Shown: piece by piece, positions 28,001 to 39,449 of the stretch
Numbering within the stretch: the stretch's first letter is position 1
How the letters are laid out: the number at the start of each line of letters is the position of its first letter
From: Stenogyne calaminthoides
Lineage: Eukaryota > Streptophyta > Magnoliopsida > Lamiales > Lamiaceae
Reading direction: 5' to 3'
Length of the DNA stretch: 64,000 bases
Assembly (NCBI GenBank): GCA_037126765.1
Contig: JBBCBC010000032.1
Location: forward strand, 1,984,001 to 2,048,000
The notes under the pieces: generated by a model
Seen by the model: only the letters and a program-made list of their open reading frames with translations
Told to the model about the DNA's origin: nothing
The model's database searches: none
Program-made: the position numbers and the translations under genes

Positions 28001-31000
28001 GAGTGGCCCGTTGTCTGACTTTTCGTACTTTCGTCTTGAGGCCCGCAGTTATCAAGTCTTTTATGTGCTAAATGCCGGAGGCCCCGCGTCGTCTTTTAGT
28101 CTTCGTACTTGGAGAGCCCGTGCTGGGGGAGTCGTATTCGGGGGAGTCTTTTTGTATTAGTCTTTCATGCTGGGGGCCCATTCGTCTGAGTCTTTTCTAT
28201 CTTTCGTGCCAGGGCCCGTCGTCTGAGTCTTTTCTATGCTTTCGTCTTTTTATGCCTCGTACTTTTTTCTTTCGTGCTTCAGGGAGGCAAGTCGTATTTT
28301 ACGTCTTTCGTTACTTGAGGAGCCGTCGTCTTAGTCTTTCTATAACCGTGTCTTTCGTGCCCGGGTCAGCCTTTTACGTGCTGCGTGCGAGTTCGAACCG
28401 TGTGCTAAGTCTTTCGGGCTCAGGCAATTTATCTGGAAGTCTTTTACATTCTTTCGTACTTGAGGCCGTCGTCTAGTCTTTGTCTTTCGTCTTTGGGGAA
28501 TCGTCGTCTGATGCTGTCTTTCGTACTTGAGGCTTGTCATCTGAATCTTTTGTATCTTCGTACTTAAGAGCCGTCGTATGAGTCTTTTTGTCTTTCGTAC
28601 TTTGGGAAAGCCAGATTGAGCGAATATTTTACGTCTTTCGTCGCCCGGAGAACTTCGTCGTCTGAAGTCTTTTATTCAATATATTTACTTTAGAAGTGCT
28701 GTCGTCTGAAGTCTTTGTGTTTCGTACATCGAAGGCCGTCGTCTGCAGTCTTTACTACGTAATCGTACTTGAGAGGCCAAAAACATGCAGTCTTCTGTCT
28801 TTCGTCTTGAGAGTCATCGTCACCGAGTCTTTCGTCTTGAGAGCCCGTCGTCACGAGTTGTTTTATCTTTCATTAAAGAGCCAGTTCTGCAATCTTATTC
28901 TATTTTCGAGGCCCGTCTTCAATATTTACGTGCTTTCCATTACTTCAGGGGGCCGTCGTCTGGAAGTCTTTTATGATATTGCCGAAGGCCCGTAAATGCG
29001 AAGTCTTTCTGTCTTGCTAGGGAACCCCGTCGTCTGATCTTTCGTCTGCGTGCGAGAAAACCGTCATAGTCTTTTAAGAATCGTGTTATGAGTGCTACAT
29101 TCTTTCTGTACTTGAGGCAAATGTCTGAAATCTTTATCCATCTTCCTGCTTAAGGAAACCGGCAATGCCGATGCTTTTACGTCTTTTCGTCTTGAAGCGT
29201 TGTCTTAATCTTTTACGTACTGTACCGGCGTCGTCTGATATTTTATCCTTGTAATTAGAAGCCCTGCAAATAAACCTCAAGTCTTCTATATTACTTGATC
29301 CGTCGTCACAAAGTCTTTATATTTCAAATACTTGAGGATCATCGTAAGAACTCTTGTGCACTTTCGTACTCGGAAACCCGTCGTCTGATCTTTATCTTCG
29401 TGCTTCGGAAGGCCGTCGTCTGAAGTCTTTTCTTTTTCGTCTTTGCCAGAGAAATCCCGTCGTCTGAGTCTTTTTATATTCACGTACTATGGGGGGGACC
29501 CATGTCTGAGAGTCTTTTATGTGCTCATACTTGGAGAGCCCGTAAATGCGGTCTTTCTGTGCTTTCATCTTGAGGAAAAGCCCGTCGTGCGAAGTCTTCT
29601 CTATGCTTTCGTGCCGGGAAAGCCCATTTATGCGAAATTTTTCTGCTCGTACTTGAGGCCCCGTCGTCTGGAAGTCTTTTTGTGCTTTCGTATTTTGGGG
29701 GAGCCCGTTTTCACCAGTATTTTTGTCTTTCGTGCAGAGAGCCCGCAAATCATCTGAGTCTTTTACGTGCTTTCATTACTTGAAACCTGTCATCTGAGTC
29801 TTTTACGTACTCGTGCAAGCCCAACCCCCGTCATCCCTGAGTCTTTCTGTCGTGCCGGAAGGCCACTGTGCAGAGTCTTTTCTGTGCTTTCGTGCCCGAG
29901 GCCCGTGTCTGGTCTTTTAAATAACAAATACATCGATTGGGGAGCCCGTCGTCTGACTCTTTTGTACTTTCGTGCTTTGGGGAGTCGTATGCAGTCTTTT
30001 ATATTCTTTCGTGCCGGAGGCCCATCGTCTGAGTCTTTTATTGCTTTCGTTAGGGGAGCCATAAGTCGCGAGTCTTTTTTAATGCTTTCGTACATCGAGA
30101 GGCCGTCGTCTGAGTCTTTTTGATACTTGAGAACGATTAAATACGAGTCTTTTAAATGCTCGTGCCGGGGGCCCGTTATGCGAGTCATTTTTGTGCTTTC
30201 GTGCCAGAGAGCCGTCGTCTGAAGTCTTTTAATCTTTCGTACTTTGGGGGAATCGTCGTACAAGTCTTTTCTATGCTTTCGTGCCGGAGGCCCCGTCGTC
30301 TCATCTTTATCCTGCTTTCGTGTGCTTGGGGGAGCCTAGTCGTATGAGTCTTTTTTTGTCTTTCAAATGCTTTGGGGAAAGCCGGTTGAGCAGTATTTTA
30401 CAATCTTTCGTCGCCGGAGGGGGCCGTCGTCTGCAGGTTTTTTGCTTTCGTACTTTAGGGGAGTGCTGCAATAAATCTGGAAGTCTTTGTGTGCTAAATG
30501 CAGCCGGAAGCCCGTATCTGATGCTTACGTGATGTCGTGCCGGAGGCCGAAGTCGTCTGAAGTCTTTTCGTACTTTCGTGCCAGAGAGTCGTAATCTGGT
30601 CTTTTCTGTGCTACGTACTTGAAGCCCGTCGTCTGATTTTTTATTACTAAATTGAGGCCGTTAATAAATCTTTTTGTGCTAAATACTTGAAGGCCGTCTT
30701 CAATATTTTCTATACTTTCGTACTTGAGAGCCGTCGTCTGAAGTCTTTGTACTCGTGCTTGAGAGAACCGTCGTATGAGTCTTTACGTACTTTCATTACA
30801 TTAGTAGAATCCGTCGTATAGGTCTTTTACGTGCACCGTGCCAGAACCCGTCGTCTGAAGTCTTATGTCTTTCGTACTTAGAGAACCCGCCCATTATGAG
30901 TCTTTTAAATGCTTCGCCGGAGGCCGTTATGCGAGTCTTTCAATGCTCATGCGCCGGAGACCGTCGTCACAGTGTTTTACGTGCTTGTAATTAGAAGCCC

Positions 31001-34000
31001 GTCATATGAGTCTTTACGTGCTCGTGCCAGGGAGCCTCGACTCGTCACCAATCTTTATGTACTCGTGCCGGGATCAATACGTAAGTCTTTTACGTACTTT
31101 CGTGCCGGGGGCAAATAAGTCTGAAGTCTTTTAAATATCGATACTTGAGGCCCGTCGTCACAGTCTTTTTAAATAACTCGTGCCGGAGAGCCATTCGTCT
31201 GGTCGTTTCTTTGCTCGTGCTTGAGAGAATCCGTCGTCACAGTCTTTTAATTCCCGCGTGCTATGGGGGAGCCGTGTCTGAGGTCTTTTATGTGCTCATA
31301 CTTGAGAGGCCCGTACGTCTGGTGTACTACGTGCTCATACTTGGGAAAGCGCGTCGTCACAGGTCTTTTTCTATGCTTTCGTGCCGGGGAGAAGCCGGAT
31401 TGTCTGTAGTCTTACGTGCTTTCGTGCTTGGAGACTTCCGTCGTCTGAAGTCTTTTTGTGCTTTCGTGTTCGGAGACCCGATGCAATCTTTCGTGCTTAG
31501 GAGAGCCGTCGTACAGTCTTTTACGTGCTCGTGCTTGAGGAGCCTGTGCAGAATACTTACGTCTTTCGTCTGTGGGGAACCCGTCGTCTGGAGTCTTTCC
31601 TGTGTCGTGCCGTGGGGGAGCCCACCCGTGCAGGTGCTGCATGCTTTCGTGCCAGAGGGCCGTCGTCTGGTACTACGTGCTCATTACATCGGAGGCCAAT
31701 CCCGTGCGACTCTTTTCTGTGCTTTCGTGCTGGGGGAGTCCGTCGTCTGAGTCTTTTGTCTTTCGTAATTCAGGAGCCGTCGTCTGTGATCTTTATGTCT
31801 TTCGTGCCAGGGGGCTTCGTCGTATGAGTTTTTTGTCTTTCGTGCCGGGGAGGCTTTGTTGTCACCGGAGTCTTTTACGTGCTGCATTACTTGGAGGCCT
31901 GTCGTCTGAGTCTTTTGTGTGCTAAATGCCGGGGAGAACCACAATGCATCTGATCTTTTTGTCTTTCCGTGCTTGAGGAGAGCCCGTGTCTGAGTCTTTT
32001 ATGCTTTCGTACTTTGGGAAAACCCGTCATCTGAGTCTTTTACATTCTCGTGTGCCAGAGAGTCCATCGTCACGAGTCTTTTACTGTCTTTCGTGCTTAG
32101 TAGAGGAGCCCCGTCGTCACCGAGTCTTTTTACCGTACTAAGTACTCACGAGGTAAGCGTCGTATGTCTTTTACGTACTCGTGCCAGGGAGCCTGTCGTC
32201 TTAGTCTTTTAAATTGCTTTCTCGTGCCGGGGGCCCGTCGTGCGAAATGCTAATAACATGGTCGAGGATAGTCCCATCGTCTGAAGTCTTTACATGCGAT
32301 ACTTGGTAAGGGAGCGTCGTCTGAGTTTACGTGCTACCGTACTTGGCGGGAGCTCAGATCCTCTAGTCTTTTGTTCTGTGCTTGAGGAGCCTGTCGTACG
32401 AAGGTCTTTTACTCGTGCCAGAAATTTATACGTCTGGTCGCACACATCTTTCGTGCCGGGGGCAAAATCGTCTGGTACCCCTGTCTTTCGTGCCAGAGGC
32501 CGTCGTCGCGAGTCTTCCCCAATCTTCTTGAGGCCGTCGTCTGATCTTTTGATACTTCGTGCTGGGGAGTCTGTCGTCTGAGTTTTTCTATCTTTCGTGC
32601 CGTTAGGGGAGCCCGTCGTCTGATGCTTCTGTCTTGTACTTGAGGAGCCAGGTAAATGCTGAGTCTTTTACGTACTTTCGTGCGCCAGAGCAAATAAATC
32701 TCGAGTCTTTTACGTACTTTCGTGCCGGGGAAGCCCGCGTCGGCTGAGTCTTTGTGCTTTCGTGCTGGGAAACCCGCTTCATCTGGTGTTTATTCTTTCA
32801 TGCCGAGCCGTCGTCGTCTTTACGTACTTTCATCCACTTGAGGCCATCATCTAATCTTTCATATGCTGTGCCAGAGAACCGTCATCTGAAGTCTTCCGTA
32901 CTCGTGCCGAAACCCGTCTGAGTCTTTCCTATCTTCGCTCGTCGAGAGAGCTAATCGTATAAAATTTTATATGCTAAATACTTAAAGGGGAAAACCCACG
33001 TATCGTCAAATATCTTTAAATACTTTCGTACTGAAACCCCGCCGTGCAAGTCTTTATCTTTCATCTTGAAACCGCCGTATGAGTCTTTAATGCTCTTGCT
33101 TGAGAGCCGAGTAAATGCAGAATCTTACTACATGCTCGCCGCCGAAGCCGCGTCGTACGAGTCTTTGTCTTTCGTGCCGGGAAAGCCCGTTATGCGGAGT
33201 CTTTCTGCTCGTGCCGGGGGCCCGTCGTGCGAATGCTGTGCTTTCGTATTTGAGGAGCCCGTAAATGCGAAATATTTTTGTGCTTTCGTGGTTGAGAGGC
33301 CCGTCGTCTGATCTTTTACGAGCTCGTGCCAGAACCTTATCTATCTGAGTCTTTTCGTGTGCTCATTACGCCGGGGAGCCGTCGTACGAGTCTTTATCGT
33401 CGTTACTTGGGGAGCCCAGCCCGTGCGAGTCTTTTTCTGTCTTTCGTAATTCGGGGCCAAAATTAAATGCGAGTCTTTTACGTGCTTTCATTATCAGAGG
33501 GATCCGTCGTCTGACTCTTTACGTACTTTCCATTACTTTGGGGAATCCGTCGTCTGAGTCTTTTTCATCTTTCTCGTGCCGGAGAACCCCGTCGTCTGAG
33601 TCTTTATGTGCTAAATAGTTTTTACGTACTCGTACTTGGTAGAACTCGTCGTCTGAGTCTTCTGGTCCTCGTGCTTGAGGGAGCCCGCCGTCTGAGTCTT
33701 TTTCTGTGCTAATGCCGGCGGGGAGCCGTCGTCTGAGTCTTTTCTATCTTTCGTGCTTGAGGAGCCGTCGTCTGATCTTTCCCCTGTCTCGTGCTTACGG
33801 GGAGCCGTCGTCTGGAGTCTTTTGACTCTTTCGTGCTGGGGGAGCCCTGATGCGTCTGAGTCTTTTAAATAACTCGTGCCGGAAATTTCGTCGTCTGAGT
33901 CTTTTCTGTCTTTCATTACTTTGGGGAGTCATGCGTCTGTGAGTTTTTCTATCTTTCTGCGTGCCTTGAGGAGCCGTCGTCACAAGTCTTTTGTCTCTTT

Positions 34001-35107
34001 CGTACTTGGAGGCCAAGTCGTATAGATCTTTCTGTCTTTCGTGCCGGAGAGCCCGTCATCTTGAGTCTTTTCTGTGCACTTTCTCGTACTTTGAGAGAAC
34101 CCTTCGTCTGAGTCTTTTATGTCTTTCGTGCCAGAGCCAGTACGTCGCAGAACTGTCTTTCACCGTGCCGGGGAGACCCCGTCGTCTAGTCTTTTATGTC
34201 TTTCGTGCCGGAGGCCGTCGTCTTAGTCTTTACGTGCTCGTGCTTGGGGAGCCCGTCGTGCGAGTCTTCTGTCTTTCGTCGTCGGGGGGCCGTCGTATAA
34301 AGTCTTTATGTCTTTCGTGCCGGAGAGCCCCGTCGTCGTGTCTTTTACGTACTTTCGTGCTTTGGGGGCCAGCCCGTCTGAGTCTTTTACCATCTTTCGT
34401 GCCGAGGAGCCAGCCGTATGAGTCTTACGTGCTTTCTTGCCGCCGGGGGGGCCGTCGTCTGAGTCTTTTACGTCTTTCGTGCCGGAGGCCCGTCGTCTGA
34501 GTCTTTTATCTTTCGATATACGGGGAGCCCATCGTCTGAGTCTTTTAAAATTCTTTCGTGCCCGGGGAGGAGCCAGGTCGTGCAGTGCTTTTACGTGCTT
34601 AAATACTTTGGGGGGAGTCCGTCGTCTGAGTGCTTTTAATGCTCATATACTTGGGGAGCCCCGTAAATGCTAGTCTTTTACGTGCTCGTGCTTAGGGAGC
34701 CGGAAATAAATGCTCAGAGACTTCTGTCTTTCTAAATGCCGGAGATCCGCATTATCTGAGTCTTTTAAATTCTTTCGTATTATACAGGAAGTAGCCGTCG
34801 TATAGGAATCTTTTATTAATGCTCGGCAGGGGAGGCCCATCTGTCTGAAATCTTCTTTGTGTGCTCGTACTTGAGAGAGAGCCGTCGTCTGAGTCTTTTG
34901 TCTTATGCCGGAAGCCAGTGGTCTAATCTCTTCATGCTGGAAATACTTGATGTGCGTCGTCACAGTCTTTTACGTGCTTTCGTACTTTGGAGAGCCCCAT
35001 CGTCACAATCTTTTCTTCTTTCGTGCTTGGTGGAGCCCGTCGTGCAAGTCTTTTTACTGTCTTTCGTACTTTGGGGGAGCCGTCGTCTGAAGTCTTTTAA
35101 TGTACTT
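4036..35107 (-). repeat. 31-kb degenerate minisatellite, unit about 40 bp
   Basis: On the + strand the unit reads approximately GTCGTCTGAGTCTTTT, then ACGTGCTTTCGTGCCGGGG, then AGCCC, and repeats without spacers from about 4036 to 35107. Spacing between successive GTCGTCTG words is mostly 38-45 bp, so the array holds on the order of 700-800 copies (estimate). The same alternatives recur at fixed positions: CCGG/CTTG/CTTTGG; CTG/GCG/CACG/ATG; CGTG/AAATG. The low stop density leaves many short frames open on both strands (for example SESFTYFRAG on + and KDSDDG on -). They shift frame from unit to unit and have no start context, so I do not call genes. The array ends 0.2 kb inside the 3' LTR of the giant element, and no other part of the window contains this unit. 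Confidence 0.93.
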
Positions 35108-35469
35108 TCCGGGATGGCGGAGTGTCTTCTGATGGCTTCGTGAAAATTTAGATGGGATCCCCTTTTCGAGATGTGAGGTCTTGAGATGGCTTCGTGAGAG
35201 GGCAAATGCTACTTGTGGGGCCTAGGGAGTTTGCGTCAAATCGACCATTCTGGTCGTGGTTCACGACTTTCCCTCTGTCGGATCGTCTGTCACGATTTAT
35301 AGGAGTAAATTTTGGGCTCGTCGTCAAACAACTACGGCCCAAGTGGTTTAGATTGTTACCGTATAAATCGTCGACTTCTTATGTAGTCTCATGAAGACCG
35401 AAATTCAATGAAAACCCAAGCGGGTTAATCTTTGATGAAAGCGGACCGGTCGCGCAAAACAAAGAACCA
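35108..35469. other. Unique spacer between the two arrays
   Basis: These 360 bases carry neither array unit. GATGGCTTCGTGA occurs twice (about 35132 and 35184). The stretch TGGTCGTGGTTCACGACTTT contains a small inverted repeat around 35250-35270. Open frames of about 65 codons on each strand have no recognisable motif. The spacer probably belongs to the original body of the giant element. Confidence 0.5.
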
Positions 35470-37935
35470 ACATCTCATCGTAGAAAAGAAAATCTTAAGC
35501 TAAAATGGCTGATTTGGACATCGTAGGGTAGAGGCGCCCGAGGCCGGGATGGTCGTCATTGCAGCAAACGATCTCGCCGTAGAAAAGATTGGAGAATGCT
35601 TCCATTAAAAGGCGATTGGTGGACATCGCTTAGTTAATGAGTAGCAATAGGGGTAGTGGTCATATTCCTGGTAGCGATCTCATCAGCCAGGAATACTTGC
35701 TAAAGCGGTAATTTGGACCTTCAGCCCAGGGAGGCCCAGGTGATGCGTCATTTCAAAGTCGGCGATCTACCGTCGTGAGAAGCGGATAATACTTATTTAA
35801 AACGGTGATTTGGACATCGTAGGGATTAGTGGAAGCGGTATCAAGAGCCAGTGATGCGTCATTTGTGTAAACGATCTCATCGTAGAGAGTAGGCCGGAGA
35901 ATGTAGCTAAAGCAGTGAATTTGGACATGGATGGCGGAAAAATGACAATAGGGAGGTGGGGGCAGTGGAAATCATTTATTAATGCGACGATCTCGTGTTA
36001 GAAGGCGGATAATGCTGCTAAAGCAGTGATTTGGACATCGTGAGATAATGAGCTTGTTTTCTGCACCAAGGGCGAGTGAAGTCGATACATTGTGTAAAAC
36101 AATCTCATCGTAGGAAGATTGAATGCTTATTTAAATGGTAATTGGACATCACGAGTTAAGCGGTCGGCGTCGGTGAGTGGTCGTCATTGTGGAGTCAGTC
36201 TCATCGTAGGAAAGTGATCACTTCACTAAAGCGATTAGATTGGACATCGTAGGTAGTTGTTCATTTATTAGTCGGCGATCATCCCGTAGAAGTGAGTACT
36301 TTCTTCAAATGTTGAATCAGCAGGAGTTAATGAGAATGCTGACAGGAGGCCCAGTGATGCCGTCCATTTGTGGTGGAAGTGATCTCGTGTAGAGTGAAGA
36401 ATGTATTTAAGCGATGAATTTGGACATCGTAGGAGTTAGCGGAATCTGCAGGAAGTAGTACAGAAAGTCGTCGATGTGAAAGCGAGAATGATCTCATCAC
36501 CAGTGAAATGAGAATGTAGCCATTAAGCTTATTAATTTGGACATCGGCAGGATAGCCCGGAGCCGTCTTGGGGAGGCGGGTACAGTCGTCATTTGTGTAG
36601 ATAATCTAAATGCAGGAAGGCGAATGCTTTCTTTAAAAATGGTGATTTGGACATCGTAGAGATAATGGTAATGACTGAGGCGAAATTTGGTCGTCATTGT
36701 GGTAAACCCGATCTCGTCGGCAAGGAAATGAAGAATGCTTCTATGCATGTTGAATGGACATCATGCAGGGTTAGCCGAGCAAGCCTTAGGGCCCGAGGCT
36801 GTTTAATATTTATGATAGCGAAGCGATCTCGCCGCCGAGAAGGTGGAGAATACCGCTAAAACGGCCCAGATGGACATCATGCAGTGGCGAAAAAGCAAGC
36901 CTTGAGGCCCAGAGTGATCGTCATTATTAATAAGCGATCTCATCATGAAAGCGGAGAGTACTCGCTAAAGCGATTGGAGTGGACGTGCGTCGAGTTAGCG
37001 GAATACTGACAGCAGAGGCCGAGTAGTCATCATTGTGTGGCCAAGCGATCTCATGCTTAGAGTGGTAGAATGCGCCCGCTAAGCGTGGACATCACTTGGG
37101 GTTGGGAAAGCAACTTGTAGGAGGCAATTTGATAAATCATTGTGTGCGACGATCTCATCATGCGAATATATTAAAGCAATGAATTAGACATCATGAATAA
37201 TGAGAAGAAATCCTAAGCGTCGAGGTAAATCGGCTATGGCCAAATCTCATCAGCAGAGTTAGCGGAAGCCGTAGGAGGCATTTGGTCGTCGTATGTGGAC
37301 GATCTCTCATCGTGAAAGCGGAGAATACTTGCTAAAACGGCCAGTGGGCGTCATAGGAGTTAGCGGAAGTCGGCCCCAATTGTCGTCGTTGTGGCCAGAT
37401 GATCTCTGTCGCCCAAGGCGGTGAATGCTTCATTAAACTTGATTGAATTGAACATCGTAGAGAGTGAAAGCGATCTCAAGTGGAGGTGGGTACAGTGCGT
37501 GTTTGTGAAGTCGGCCAGATCTCGTCAGGAAAATGGGAGAATGTACATTAAAGCAGATTGAATTTGGACATGTGGGGATAAGCGGAGGCGTGTGGGAGAT
37601 GGGGTGGTCGTGTTGTGAAATGACCGATCATCGCCGGAGTGGTGATCTCCTTAAAATGGCTGATTGGATGTCGGCCAGGATAGGGGATAATGGGGCCAGG
37701 AGGCCCAGTGGTCGTCATTTGTGGCCAGATGAATCTCATCGTAGGAAAGTGATGTAGGTAAGCAGTGATTTGGACGTGTGAGAGAGATAAGCGGGGATAA
37801 TCATCATGCCCGAAAAGCGGTGGTCATGCAGTGCAGTGGTAAGAGGCATAATCGTCGTAGGAAAGTGGTATAATTTCTTCTTGGGAATCAGTCTGAACTT
37901 CGTTAAATCAGTGAACATAGACTTGGGCTCGTTAA
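35470..37935 (-). repeat. Second tandem array, unit about 107 bp
   Basis: The words GATTTGGACATCGTAG, GCGATCTCATCGTAG and GTCGTCATTTGTG recur in the same order at intervals of about 107 bp. TTGGACATC-type anchors lie near 35513, 35621, 35811, 35920, 36031, 36239, 36422, 36537, 36646 and 36755, continuing to about 37760. That gives roughly 22 units, each diverged by substitutions and small indels. The unit is unrelated to the 40-bp unit next door, so the element holds two independent arrays. The frames found here are short and carry no motif. Confidence 0.85.
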
Positions 37936-38198
37936 GTCTTTTTTGTTAAGATCGTCGCGCAGGTCACCTAACCTCTTGTGACATGACATTAAATGAAAAT
38001 AAATTAACGAACGAAAAAGCCACTTATGACATAACCATAATAAACCCTACGCTGGTAAGCGATTACCCAGATTTTTTCAATACCATGAGACTCCGGTGCC
38101 TAATTTTTCTTTCTCTGAACTACTCGCAATTTTCTTCTCCCGAACTGCTAGCGCTGCATTATTATTATTATTTTTTTATTTTTTTTTACTTGGGCCGA
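37936..38198. other. A/T-rich segment inside the giant element
   Basis: This non-repetitive stretch between the 107-bp array and the GGCCCA-rich patch includes an ATT microsatellite merging into T runs (about 38155-38190). A 78-codon open frame on the + strand has no recognisable motif and ends in low-complexity sequence. I assign no function. Confidence 0.45.
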
Positions 38199-38425
38199 AA
38201 AAACCGGGCCCACAAATAATGCCAACAGCCCAGACCCAAATGGCCAGCCAGCTACCCAGGCCCATACAATAATCAGCCAGCTACCCAGGCCCACGAATAA
38301 ACAGCCCAACAGCCCAGGCCCATATATCCATCAGTTAATTGCCCAGGTCCACGAATTAATCAGCTAACTACTTGGGCCCCAAAATTAAATAAACTCGGGC
38401 CCAATAATTAATTAAACTTGGGCCT
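38199..38425. repeat. GGCCCA/CCCAGGCCCA-rich degenerate repeat
   Basis: Short blocks such as CAGCTACCCAGGCCCA and CAGCCCAGGCCCA recur roughly every 40-45 bases, about five to six times, grading into TTGGGCC at the right. GGCCCA is the core of the plant site II element bound by TCP factors, so the patch could act as a promoter element. That is inference; a decayed short tandem repeat explains it equally well. Confidence 0.6.
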
Positions 38426-38645
38426 AATTTAAGAAGTCAAAATCTGCAGCTTAAATCTGGTCAAGCCCACCGAAATTAGCCCATCCCCACACTTATGAAA
38501 ACAGGCCCAAAAGAGGATCTTGCCCATAAGTTTAAAATCTGGAATTTTATCTTAATTACTCAATAAAAATCACGGCCCAAATTTGAGGATCAGTTCAGAA
38601 AACCTGGCGTCATGTAACTCACCTCCCCCCCCGCGCGTCCAAAAA

Positions 38646-39431
38646 TCAGCCCGGTGGTGCAAAACTGTACTTCCGGTGTTGGCCGACGACGGCTGCAGCG
38701 ACCTCACGCGGCCGAGATAGGTGGCGTCGGCGATGTCGGCGTGGTGGTGCTCGGTTGGCGGAGCTTTGCAGATTTGGCACCGTGTGAATCGAACGCGGGG
38801 CCGGTGTTGCGGTGTTGGGCGGCGGAATCGAAGCACCAGCGGCGATGGGTGGCGTTGGCGATGCCGACGCAGCTTCTATTTCTGCGCCGCGTATGGGGCA
38901 GAGGCGGTGGCGGATCGGCAGCTTTTTGCCGAGGAGCGGCGATGGTGCTGGTTTCGATGTGGAGTCGCGACGGAGCCGCGACGAGGCTGGGACGAAGACG
39001 AAGACGAGGGCGACGGCGATCGGCGGCGGCGGCTGAGTCGTCGGTGGTGCCTGGGTACGGCGACACCGGTGCAGCGGCGGAGGTGAGGCGGCGATTTCAG
39101 AGGTGATAGCGACGGTTGGCTTGAGATCCGCCGCTCGTTTCCCCTCTCTTTTTTGTATGTATTTGTATGTATTTGTATATGGGGGTTTGTGTATGTTGGA
39201 TTTTTGAGGAATTAGAGATGGGGTTTTCAATTTTGGATTTGGGGTCTTCGGTGATGTGGCCGAGGAGCCGAGGGCGACGGAGGTGAGGCGGTGTCGCGGC
39301 GGCGCGTGCACCTGGGGGACCTCCTTCTTTTTCGTCTGTTCGTCTGTATCACTGTATCTGAATCTGTATTTTTTTTTTTGGATTTGGATTCGAAAATTCG
39401 ACGTTGTTCTTGACGAATTTTTCAATAACAC
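38646..39431 (-). other. GC-rich leader with a 261-codon open frame of unknown meaning
   Basis: Directly downstream of the PBS (- strand) lies a frame of 261 codons. Its N-terminal part is Lys/Thr/Pro-rich, and the rest is Ala/Pro/Arg-rich and of low complexity. The same GC-rich stretch (about 38640-39110) is also open on the + strand in several frames, which argues that base composition and not selection keeps it open. I see no zinc knuckle, protease or capsid motif. It sits where a leader ORF or gag would be, so a short extra ORF cannot be excluded, but non-coding leader is the better reading. Capture of a host 5' region is another possibility. Confidence 0.4.
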
Positions 39432-39447
39432 CCTCCTTCTAGCGCCA
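39431..39447 (-). other. Primer-binding site of the giant element
   Basis: On the - strand TGGCGCTAGAAGGAGGG begins two bases after the 5' LTR end. TGG pairs with the CCA end of a tRNA, and TGGCGC starts are common in plant Ty3/gypsy elements. I could not assign the tRNA without a tRNA set to align to. Confidence 0.7.
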
Positions 39448-39449
39448 AT

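Noticed and set aside
4036..35107. Dozens of open frames of 60-200 codons on both strands (for example 31145-31750 plus, 23442-24224 minus)
   Set aside because: They are translations of the ~40-bp unit, change frame from unit to unit, have no start or splice context and occur on both strands. I treat them as by-products of the array.
4036..35107. CRISPR-like array (short repeats at regular spacing)
   Set aside because: The whole unit repeats with no unique spacers, length varies from unit to unit, and the surroundings are plant retroelements.
4036..35107. 5S rDNA or telomeric array
   Set aside because: The unit does not resemble 5S rRNA or the plant telomere repeat, and the array lies inside an LTR element.
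36497..36859. Frames in the 107-bp array (83 codons minus, 70 codons plus) as genes
   Set aside because: They are made of the repeat unit and have no domain motif.
37983..38219. Plus-strand 78-codon frame
   Set aside because: Ends in an ATT/T-run microsatellite and has no motif. It lies inside the giant element.
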